This document shows positions 1 through 4,619 of a stretch of 5,196 bases of DNA, one piece after another. The first letter of the stretch is position 1, and each line of letters starts with the position of its first letter. The translations under genes and the position numbers were made by a program. Source of the DNA: Clostridiales bacterium (lineage in GTDB: Bacteria > Bacillota > Clostridia > Christensenellales > Borkfalkiaceae); the NCBI GenBank assembly GCA_003503945.1, contig DOCD01000077.1:1-5196 (forward strand). The letters run 5' to 3'. A model generated the notes under the pieces. It had not been told where the DNA came from. It made no database searches and saw only the letters and a program-made list of their open reading frames with translations.

Positions 1-1
1 T

Positions 2-736
2 ATCGAAGAGGAAAAGCTCGATATGGACTATCCCGATATACCCGAGTACGAGCTTAACGAAAAGCTGTCGAAGGAGAAGCAGGTTTTAGGCGTATACGTC
101 AGCGGTCACCCTTTCGAGAAATATATGAATATGTTCCCCGACTGCACCTTCGATTGCTCGTATCTGGACGATTATGTGGAAGATGAGGACGGAAACCGCA
201 CTTATAACCGTATTTCTGACGGTATGCGTATTACTATGGCAGGCATAATAGCTTCTTTCAGGCGTACTATGACCAAGCGCAGCAATAATTATATGGCGTT
301 TTTGACGATAGAGGACGTTTACGGAAGCTTGGAATGCGTTTGCTTCCCCGCGGCGTATGAAAAATTCAAAGCCGAAATTGCAAACGACAAAATCGTCAAA
401 GTGAAGGGCAAGCTTGACGTGGACGAAGAAAAGGGAATTTCGCTTATCATAGACGAAATAGCGTCGATTGACTCCGACAAAATCAACGGCGAGGGTAAGG
501 CGGCGGCGAAGAGAGAAAAATCCGTGCTATGGCTGAACGCGGGTAAGCTCGGCGACGGCGATTTCGAGGAGCTCGTGAATATGCTTGCAAACTACGAGGG
601 AGAATCGGTCTGCAAGATAGTCAGGGGCGACAAACGGTATATTCTGCCTGCGGGCATAAACTATTGCCGCGGACTTCTTGCCGAACTGAGCGCCTTTTTG
701 ACCCTCGGCGATATAAAGTTTATAGATAAAACGTAA
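2..736 (+). CDS. dnaE: DNA polymerase III subunit alpha, C-terminal part (5' truncated by window)
   Basis: This is the last 244 residues of the replicative polymerase alpha subunit, which synthesises DNA in the replisome. The reading frame is open from base 2, and the gene begins outside the window. The fragment starts with the linker typical of DnaE: the motif EKxxLGVYVSGHPFEKY lies at about visible residues 25-42. An OB-fold nucleic-acid-binding domain follows at about residues 75-155, from MRITMAGIIASF through a segment with EDVYGSLECVCFP to VKVKGKLDVDEEKG. The remaining roughly 75 residues match the small C-terminal domain that in DnaE contacts the clamp loader and ends near GDIKFIDKT. 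Length and domain order fit an intact 3' end with no frameshift. The polymerase, PHP and thumb regions lie upstream and cannot be judged. No clear terminator follows, so transcripts may run into pfkA, a common neighbour of dnaE in Firmicutes. I am sure of the family; DnaE rather than PolC is inferred from the SGHP linker followed by the OB domain. Confidence 0.95.
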   Translation: MEEEKLDMDYPDIPEYELNEKLSKEKQVLGVYVSGHPFEKYMNMFPDCTFDCSYLDDYVEDEDGNRTYNRISDGMRITMAGIIASFRRTMTKRSNNYMAFLTIEDVYGSLECVCFPAAYEKFKAEIANDKIVKVKGKLDVDEEKGISLIIDEIASIDSDKINGEGKAAAKREKSVLWLNAGKLGDGDFEELVNMLANYEGESVCKIVRGDKRYILPAGINYCRGLLAELSAFLTLGDIKFIDKT

Positions 737-752
737 AACTTCTTAAAAAATG

Positions 753-781
753 TTGTATTTTTATTTTTCGTCTGTTATAAT
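753..781 (+). promoter_or_regulatory. Sigma-A-type promoter of pfkA with extended -10
   Basis: A -35 box TTGTAT (753-758) and a perfect -10 box TATAAT (776-781) are separated by 17 bases. The -10 is preceded by TG plus one base (773-775), which makes it an extended -10. Transcription would start near 788 and give pfkA a leader of about 72 bases. It lies in the gap after dnaE, so pfkA can be expressed independently of the replication gene. Confidence 0.78.
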
Positions 782-834
782 ATAGAATGGAAATGATGTT
801 ATATATGTTTCCGTGCGGTCAGGGGCGTAGCATG

Positions 835-846
835 GATTGCGCAATC
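835..846. repeat. Perfect 12-bp palindrome in the pfkA leader
   Basis: GATTGCGCAATC is identical to its reverse complement. It lies between the pfkA promoter and ribosome binding site, ending 4 bases before GGAGG (851-855). As DNA it could be a repressor half-site pair; as RNA it would form only a 4-bp stem with a GCGC loop. A regulatory role is a guess. Confidence 0.35.
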
Positions 847-860
847 AATCGGAGGTTATT

Positions 861-1823
861 ATGAAAAGAATAGGCTTGCTTACCAGCGGTGGGGACGCTC
901 CCGGAATGAATGCTTGTATAAGGGCGGTGGTAAGAACCGCCATTTATTACGGTATGGAAGTTTACGGAATCGAGCGCGGCTATCAGGGACTTATCGACGA
1001 CGATATGATTCCTATGGAAATGCGTTCGGTTTCCGATATCGTTCAGAGAGGCGGCACAAAGCTGCGTACCGCAAGGTGCCTTGAAATGCTTACGAAGGCT
1101 GGACAGAAAAAGGCGGTTAAAACCCTCGAAGCAAGAGGCATCGACGGGCTTGTGGTTATCGGCGGCGACGGCTCTTTCAGGGGCGCGAAATGTCTTTCGG
1201 AGGGCTACGGCATACCTACGATAGGTATCCCCGGCACGATCGATAACGATCTCGAATACACTGATTACACTCTCGGCTTCGATACCGCGGTAAACACCTG
1301 TATTGACGTAATAAACAAGCTTCGCGACACAATGACTTCGCACGAGAGGATTTCGGTTGTCGAGGTTATGGGCAGGCGCTGCGGCGATATTGCGTTGTTT
1401 GCGGGCATCGCGAGCGGCGCGGAAATAATAGTTGTTCCCGAAGTAGTGTTCGACCTCGACGATATAGTAATGAAGATAAACCGTTCGAGGGCAAACGGAA
1501 AGCACTCTAACATAGTAGTGGTTGCGGAAGGCGTCTGCACCGCGGACGAATTTGCAAAACAATTGCAGTCGGTGACTACATATTCCGTGCGCCCTTCGAC
1601 GATAGGGCATATTCAGCGCGGCGGTTCCCCGTCAATGGCGGACAGAATGCTTGCGGCGCAGTTCGGCAATAAGGCTGTAAGGCTCCTCAGCGAGGGCATC
1701 GGCAACCGCGTTGTCGGTATCCGTAAAAACGAAATAATCGATATGGATATCATAGAGGCTGTAAGCATGAAGAAGAAGTTCAATTACGAGCTGTATGAAA
1801 CTCTTCAAATGATTTCTATGTAA
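861..1823 (+). CDS. pfkA: ATP-dependent 6-phosphofructokinase
   Basis: This cytoplasmic glycolytic enzyme phosphorylates fructose 6-phosphate to fructose 1,6-bisphosphate with ATP. The 320-residue length equals the usual bacterial PfkA. Visible landmarks are the N-terminal LLTSGGDAPGMN loop (7-17), ATP-contacting R72, GGDGS (101-105), TIDND with catalytic Asp128, MTSHER with Arg163, MGR (170-172), and the substrate residues Arg244, His250 and Arg253 in RPSTIGHIQRGGSP. Gly104 after Asp103 indicates ATP rather than pyrophosphate as donor. Most residues that line the allosteric ADP/PEP site in the Geobacillus and E. coli enzymes are present (Arg21, Arg25, Arg155, Lys214). The position equivalent to Geobacillus Arg211 is Asn212, so effector response may differ. 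I chose ATG 861 because GGAGG (851-855) lies 5 bases upstream and the protein then begins MKRIGLLTSGG as in the family. An in-frame TTG at 837 would add eight unconserved residues. The gene has its own promoter and a hairpin terminator. Confidence 0.97.
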   Translation: MKRIGLLTSGGDAPGMNACIRAVVRTAIYYGMEVYGIERGYQGLIDDDMIPMEMRSVSDIVQRGGTKLRTARCLEMLTKAGQKKAVKTLEARGIDGLVVIGGDGSFRGAKCLSEGYGIPTIGIPGTIDNDLEYTDYTLGFDTAVNTCIDVINKLRDTMTSHERISVVEVMGRRCGDIALFAGIASGAEIIVVPEVVFDLDDIVMKINRSRANGKHSNIVVVAEGVCTADEFAKQLQSVTTYSVRPSTIGHIQRGGSPSMADRMLAAQFGNKAVRLLSEGIGNRVVGIRKNEIIDMDIIEAVSMKKKFNYELYETLQMISM

Positions 1824-1832
1824 AATTTATTT

Positions 1833-1860
1833 AAGCCGCTCGTAAAGCGGCTTTTATTAT
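1833..1860 (+). terminator. Intrinsic terminator (or attenuator) after pfkA
   Basis: An 8-bp stem AAGCCGCT / AGCGGCTT (1833-1840 with 1846-1853) closes a 5-base loop and is followed by a broken T-run (TTATTAT). It starts 9 bases after the pfkA stop codon. The T-run is short, so some readthrough into the next gene is likely. That gene starts only 25 bases later and has no convincing promoter of its own. Confidence 0.72.
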
Positions 1861-1884
1861 GCTCGGTATAGGGGGAAAATTTTA

Positions 1885-2808
1885 ATGATTTTGACGGTCT
1901 GTCCCAGTCCGTGCATCGACGTTAATATCGAAGTGGATACGCTCAACGTCGGTATGAGCAACAAAATAATAAGCAAAAAAGCTTTTTATACGGGTAAAGC
2001 CATAAATATAGCGGTAGGGCTGGCGCGGCTCAACGCGCGGGTATACGCAACGGGCTTTATGTATGAAGAAAACGGAGCGCAGTTCGAGCACGAGCTTCAC
2101 CGCGAAGGCGTTTCATATAAATTTGTCTGGAACAAAGGTCGCGTGCGCGAAAATTACAAATTTATCGACCGCAAATCCATGCTTACCGAGGTGAACGACG
2201 TCAGTACCGAGATAAGCGCGGATAAGCAGGAAGAGCTGTTAAATTATATTAAATCGCTCGGCGAACACTGCGAAGCTATCGTGGTTGCCGGCAGCCTTGC
2301 AAAGGGCATGTCGGCTGATTTTTACCATAAAGTTCTGTCGGCGGTGCCGCAATCGGTAATAAAAATCGCGGATACCGAGGGCGAAAGGCTTTTGCAGGCA
2401 TTAAAAAGCGGTGTTCGGCTTGTAAAACCGAACATCGAGGAGCTTGAAAGGACGTTAAACTGTAAGCTTACGACCAAGGACGATATTTTAAGAGGCTGCA
2501 AGGTTATTCTCAATAAGGGCGCGGAGTGCGTTTTGCTTTCGCTCGGCAAAAAAGGTGCGATAATTACCGACGGCAACAAAAATTATCATTGCAAAAGCGT
2601 AAACGTTGCAATGAATTCGACGGTAGGCGCAGGCGACGCAATGGTTGCCGCGGCAACCGACGCCATTTTAAAAGGTGGCTCGCTCGAGGATGTTCTCAGA
2701 TGCGGCGTTGCGGGCGGCACGGCGGCGGTAACTTTGCCCGACAGCATTTCGTTCACCAAAGAAAAATACGAGGAAATACTTTCCTCGCTTACCGTTAAAG
2801 AAATTTGA
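1885..2808 (+). CDS. PfkB-family sugar-phosphate kinase, 1-phosphofructokinase/tagatose-6-phosphate kinase type
   Basis: This 307-residue cytoplasmic kinase belongs to the ribokinase/PfkB fold, in the branch with FruK (fructose 1-phosphate to fructose 1,6-bisphosphate) and LacC (tagatose 6-phosphate). The start MILTVCPSPCIDVNIEV matches the family pattern ItvtlNPaiD, with Asp12 as the expected substrate contact. Also present are TEVND (101-105), AGSLAKG (135-141), KPNIEEL (181-187), LGKKGA (220-225) and the strong C-terminal signature STVGAGDAMVAA (245-256), with Asp251 the expected catalytic base. The usual N-terminal GGKG(I/L)NVA reads YTGKAINIA (35-43), so one glycine of the substrate loop is Thr36 and another is Ala39. 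ATG 1885 is preceded by AGGGGGAA (1870-1877), 7-9 bases away. It lies 61 bases after pfkA and is probably co-expressed by readthrough. No PTS transporter or DeoR-type regulator is adjacent, so the substrate cannot be fixed and I give no gene symbol. A 6-phosphofructokinase (PfkB) role is also possible. Confidence 0.87.
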   Translation: MILTVCPSPCIDVNIEVDTLNVGMSNKIISKKAFYTGKAINIAVGLARLNARVYATGFMYEENGAQFEHELHREGVSYKFVWNKGRVRENYKFIDRKSMLTEVNDVSTEISADKQEELLNYIKSLGEHCEAIVVAGSLAKGMSADFYHKVLSAVPQSVIKIADTEGERLLQALKSGVRLVKPNIEELERTLNCKLTTKDDILRGCKVILNKGAECVLLSLGKKGAIITDGNKNYHCKSVNVAMNSTVGAGDAMVAAATDAILKGGSLEDVLRCGVAGGTAAVTLPDSISFTKEKYEEILSSLTVKEI

Positions 2809-2817
2809 TTACAATGC

Positions 2818-2846
2818 TTGAAATTTGCCGTTATTTATTATATAAT
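2818..2846 (+). promoter_or_regulatory. Strong sigma-A-type promoter of the small two-gene unit
   Basis: TTGAAA (2818-2823) and TATAAT (2841-2846) are separated by exactly 17 bases, close to consensus. Transcription would start near 2853, giving a leader of about 20 bases that contains AGGAG (2861-2865), 7 bases before ATG 2873. The promoter begins 9 bases after the kinase stop codon and marks the start of a new transcription unit. Confidence 0.85.
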
Positions 2847-2872
2847 GATTAAAACGGTTCAGGAGTTATATT

Positions 2873-3385
2873 ATGTGGGACAGTAAAGCGCCTTTACAGC
2901 TTTTAAAGGATATGCCTAAAAAGCTGACAATGGAAAATCTTGAAAAAATTCAACAGGTTATCGACGCGGACAAATATAAAAACAGCTTAATAAGCGGTTT
3001 TGATTTGTGCGGTATGTACGCGCCGTTTTGCCGCGATTGCCGCAAAACGAGCATTTATCCGTGCGCTTTGTCGTATATAAAGATGTTACAGGCGGACGGA
3101 ATGGACGTCACTATCGATGCGCGTCCGGTTGAAAATAAAAAGGCGCAGCCTGCGGCAAAAGCCGAAAAAGAAGAAAATACGGAGACTGCGGTGCGGGCGG
3201 AAAAAGCGGTTGAAAGCAAATCCGCCGATGTAGCTGCCGACGTAGCCGAAAGCGAAGCTGCGATAACGAGCGCCGTCGAAACTGAGGAAATTACGGATAG
3301 CGTTCCCGTTGAAGCTGCGCCCGCCGAAGTTCGCGAAAAGCGCAAAATCAGGATAGCCGTCGCAAGGAAAAAGATTACCGATTAA
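2873..3385 (+). CDS. Hypothetical protein with four-cysteine N-terminal domain and Ala/Glu-rich tail
   Basis: I do not recognise this 170-residue protein as a named family. Residues 1-85 look folded. A probable helical segment (9-38) is followed by four cysteines, Cys46, Cys53, Cys56 and Cys64, in the spacing C-x6-C-x2-C-x7-C. They lie in the stretch FDLCGMYAPFCRDC and on to YPCALSYIKML, which could hold a zinc ion or an iron-sulfur cluster; this is inference. From about residue 88 to 152 the chain is low in complexity, rich in Ala, Glu, Val and Lys, with a near repeat ADVAADVAE (118-126), and is probably disordered. The last 18 residues are basic (KRKIRIAVARKK). There is no signal peptide or membrane segment, so it is probably cytoplasmic. 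The acidic linker with a basic end could bind nucleic acid or a partner, but nothing proves it. A strong promoter and an AGGAG site support expression. It lies 3 bases ahead of the next gene, with which it must be co-transcribed. Confidence 0.8.
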   Translation: MWDSKAPLQLLKDMPKKLTMENLEKIQQVIDADKYKNSLISGFDLCGMYAPFCRDCRKTSIYPCALSYIKMLQADGMDVTIDARPVENKKAQPAAKAEKEENTETAVRAEKAVESKSADVAADVAESEAAITSAVETEEITDSVPVEAAPAEVREKRKIRIAVARKKITD

Positions 3386-3388
3386 ACT

Positions 3389-3646
3389 ATGGATAAAAAG
3401 CTTATGTGTTTTGTCGCGGTCGAGTTTCCCGACGACCCGAACGTTAAGGGCAGAGAATACTGGTATCTTCTGGGTAAATGCCGCGACGCGGAGGTTGGCG
3501 ACGGCGTAATCGCCCCGCTCGGCACGCATAACCGCGAACAAACGGGCGTAATACGAAAAGTCGTATTTTCAGATGAACAAAGTGCGCCGTATCCCGTAAA
3601 ATACATAAAAAATATCAGAACTTTAATTAAAAAGAAAACTCTTTGA
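3389..3646 (+). CDS. Small conserved-looking protein resembling the PriA N-terminal (3' DNA-binding) domain
   Basis: This 85-residue soluble protein begins 3 bases after the stop codon of the preceding gene. It has no good ribosome binding site within the usual distance, as the nearest AAGGA (3364-3368) is 20 bases away. Translation is therefore probably coupled to the upstream gene. The pattern is beta-rich: FVAVEFP (8-14), EYWYLL (23-28), VGDGVIAPLG (36-45), TGVIRKVVF (52-60), then APYPVKYIKNI (66-76). The sequence VGD-V-aP-G followed by a Gly-Val strand resembles the small beta-barrel at the start of PriA helicase, which binds the 3' end of a DNA strand. There is no helicase domain here, so at most this is a free-standing version of that domain. 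That likeness is from memory of PriA sequences and is tentative; any small SH3-like or OB-like barrel could look similar. The stop codon (3644-3646) lies within the stem of the following terminator. Confidence 0.78.
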   Translation: MDKKLMCFVAVEFPDDPNVKGREYWYLLGKCRDAEVGDGVIAPLGTHNREQTGVIRKVVFSDEQSAPYPVKYIKNIRTLIKKKTL

Positions 3647-3668
3647 TTAACAAATCAAAGAGTTTTTT
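3635..3668. terminator. Bidirectional intrinsic terminator between convergent genes
   Basis: A perfect 14-bp stem (3635-3648 with 3653-3666) closes a 4-base loop AACA. On the plus strand the stem runs out into T's (3663-3668), ending the two-gene unit. On the minus strand the same stem is followed by TTTTCTTTTT (3638-3629), ending the SDR gene, whose stop codon is at 3683-3685. The last codons of the 85-residue gene form part of the hairpin. Confidence 0.9.
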
Positions 3669-3682
3669 GCTGTAATTGTTTT

Positions 3683-4486
3683 TTACGGGCGCTGACCCAT
3701 TCCGCCTTCGAGCGTAAGCGTTTCGCCCGACATATACTTGAAGTCGGGGGAAGCGAGCTGAACGCAGACTCTGCCGATTTCCAGCTCGGAGTTTCCGTAA
3801 TGCCCCATAGGCGGCATATGCACGTTTGCTTTGAACGCTTCGGGGTTGTATTCTTTCCATTGTTCGAGCTGCGAAGTCCAGGCAAGGGGGCAGACCACGT
3901 TCACGTTTATTCCGTCTTTGCCCCATTCTGTGGCGGCAACCCTCGAAAGCCCGCGTATGCCTTCTTTCGCCGCGGCGTAAGCGCTCTGTCCGAAATTTCC
4001 GAAAAGCCCCGCGCCCGAAGCGAAGTTGATAACCGTGCCCTTCGTCTTGCAAAGATGGGGGTAGCATGCTTTCATATAATAGAAAGCGGAGTACAGTCCG
4101 GAGTAAAGCGCAAGGTTGAACTGGTCGGTGGTGTGTTCTGCAAGCGTAACGCCCGAAGCCGAGGCCTGCGCATTGTTGATAAGCACGTCGATTCTTCCGA
4201 ACTCGGCAATCGTCTTGTCGATTACGTTTTGAACGGTCGCTTCGTTGTCCGAATTTGCGCTAATATCCGCAGCTACTGCAAGCACTATTATGCCGTACAG
4301 CCTTTCAAGCTCTTCTTTTGCCTCTTCGAGCTTTGCTTTGTTTCTGCCCGTAATTACGAGGTTAGCGCCCTCTTTCGCATAGGCAATTGCAATTCCGTAG
4401 CCTATCGAGCCCGCCGAGCCGTCCTTCAACGGTTTAGCGCGGCCGCCACCCGTAATTATAGCTGTTTTACCTGTTAAAAATCCCAT
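3683..4486 (-). CDS. SDR family NAD(P)-dependent oxidoreductase
   Basis: This 267-residue cytoplasmic enzyme is a classical-type short-chain dehydrogenase/reductase with a Rossmann fold and probably reduces or oxidises a carbonyl/alcohol substrate that is unknown. The order is: cofactor loop starting TGGG (12-15), strand NLVITGRN (42-49), AADIS (72-76), INNAQ (103-107), active-site Ser157 in NFASGAG, Tyr170 and Lys174 in the YxxxK motif (SAYAAAKEG), then CPLAW (199-203) and a C-terminal MSGETLTLEGGMGQRP. Arg48 after the second strand suggests NADP(H). Two oddities stand out. The glycine loop is extended by about eight residues (RAKPLKDGSAG before SIGYGIA), and the usual active-site Asn position falls at about Gly130. 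ATG 4486 is chosen because GAGGTGA (4498-4492) lies about 6 bases upstream; the in-frame GTG at 4495 is inside that site. The gene has its own promoter divergent from the 137-residue gene and ends at a shared terminator. Its substrate cannot be read from the context. Confidence 0.94.
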   Translation of the reverse strand: MGFLTGKTAIITGGGRAKPLKDGSAGSIGYGIAIAYAKEGANLVITGRNKAKLEEAKEELERLYGIIVLAVAADISANSDNEATVQNVIDKTIAEFGRIDVLINNAQASASGVTLAEHTTDQFNLALYSGLYSAFYYMKACYPHLCKTKGTVINFASGAGLFGNFGQSAYAAAKEGIRGLSRVAATEWGKDGINVNVVCPLAWTSQLEQWKEYNPEAFKANVHMPPMGHYGNSELEIGRVCVQLASPDFKYMSGETLTLEGGMGQRP

Positions 4487-4505
4487 TTTAATCACCTCTG
4501 ATACT

Positions 4506-4535
4506 ATTTTACAATAATCTTATGGCGGTTGTCAA
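4506..4535 (-). promoter_or_regulatory. Sigma-A-type promoter of the SDR gene
   Basis: Reading the minus strand, a perfect -35 TTGACA (4535-4530) is followed after 18 bases by TAAAAT (4511-4506). Transcription would start near 4499, leaving a leader of only about 13 bases that is almost entirely the ribosome binding site. Confidence 0.72.
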
Positions 4536-4543
4536 ATGTTGAC
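4531..4543. repeat. Inverted repeat formed by the two divergent -35 boxes
   Basis: GTCAA-ATG-TTGAC has perfect 5-bp arms around a 3-base centre. The arms are parts of the two -35 boxes, so the symmetry may follow only from the back-to-back promoters. A dimeric regulator bound here would block both. Confidence 0.45.
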
Positions 4544-4567
4544 TGAAAAGTTTGTTTGTATTATAAT
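4539..4567 (+). promoter_or_regulatory. Near-consensus sigma-A promoter of the 137-residue gene
   Basis: TTGACT (4539-4544) and TATAAT (4562-4567) are separated by 17 bases. Transcription would start near 4574, giving a leader of about 46 bases with AAGGAGGT at 4598-4605. The -35 box is only 3 bases from the -35 box of the divergent SDR promoter. Confidence 0.85.
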
Positions 4568-4597
4568 AAAATAAATTCGGACGAATATATTTCGTGC

Positions 4598-4605
4598 AAG
4601 GAGGT
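4598..4605 (+). promoter_or_regulatory. Strong ribosome binding site with unusual spacing
   Basis: AAGGAGGT is a near-perfect Shine-Dalgarno sequence, but the ATG of the 137-residue frame at 4620 is 14 bases further on, longer than the usual 5-9. A TTG at 4613 lies at the ideal 7 bases but is out of frame and opens only a 7-codon frame (MHYEYLY, stop 4634-4636) that overlaps the gene start. Confidence 0.7.
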
Positions 4606-4619
4606 ATATTAATTGCATT

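Noticed and set aside
789..812. Hairpin GGAAA/TTTCC at the start of the pfkA leader as a riboswitch element
   Set aside because: The stem has only 5 bp with a 14-base loop, and nothing resembling a known riboswitch core follows in the roughly 72-base leader.
832..847. Possible catabolite-responsive (cre) site in the pfkA leader
   Set aside because: The palindrome has a GCGC centre as cre sites do, but the flanking TG and CA are not at the right distance and several consensus positions fail.
837..860. Earlier TTG start for pfkA
   Set aside because: It would add eight residues not seen in the family and bury the GGAGG site that suits ATG 861.
1161..1175. Pyrophosphate-dependent phosphofructokinase
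   Set aside because: The motif is GGDGS with Gly104; pyrophosphate-using enzymes normally have Asp at this position, and the length fits the ATP type.
819..1610. Long open frame of 263 codons on the minus strand opposite pfkA
   Set aside because: It lies wholly antisense to a clear PfkA, its protein is rich in Arg, His and Tyr like a shadow frame, and it has no supporting ribosome binding site or family motif.
3086..3541. Minus-strand open frame of 151 codons over the two small genes
   Set aside because: The plus-strand genes have a promoter, ribosome binding site and terminator; the antisense frame has none and is Phe/Arg-rich like other shadows.
3800..4477. Open frame of 225 codons on the plus strand opposite the SDR gene
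   Set aside because: It is antisense to a gene with clear catalytic motifs, and its product has a Cys/Arg/Phe-rich composition typical of a shadow frame.
4487..4495. GTG start for the SDR three codons upstream
   Set aside because: The GTG is part of the Shine-Dalgarno sequence GAGGTGA that serves the ATG at 4486.
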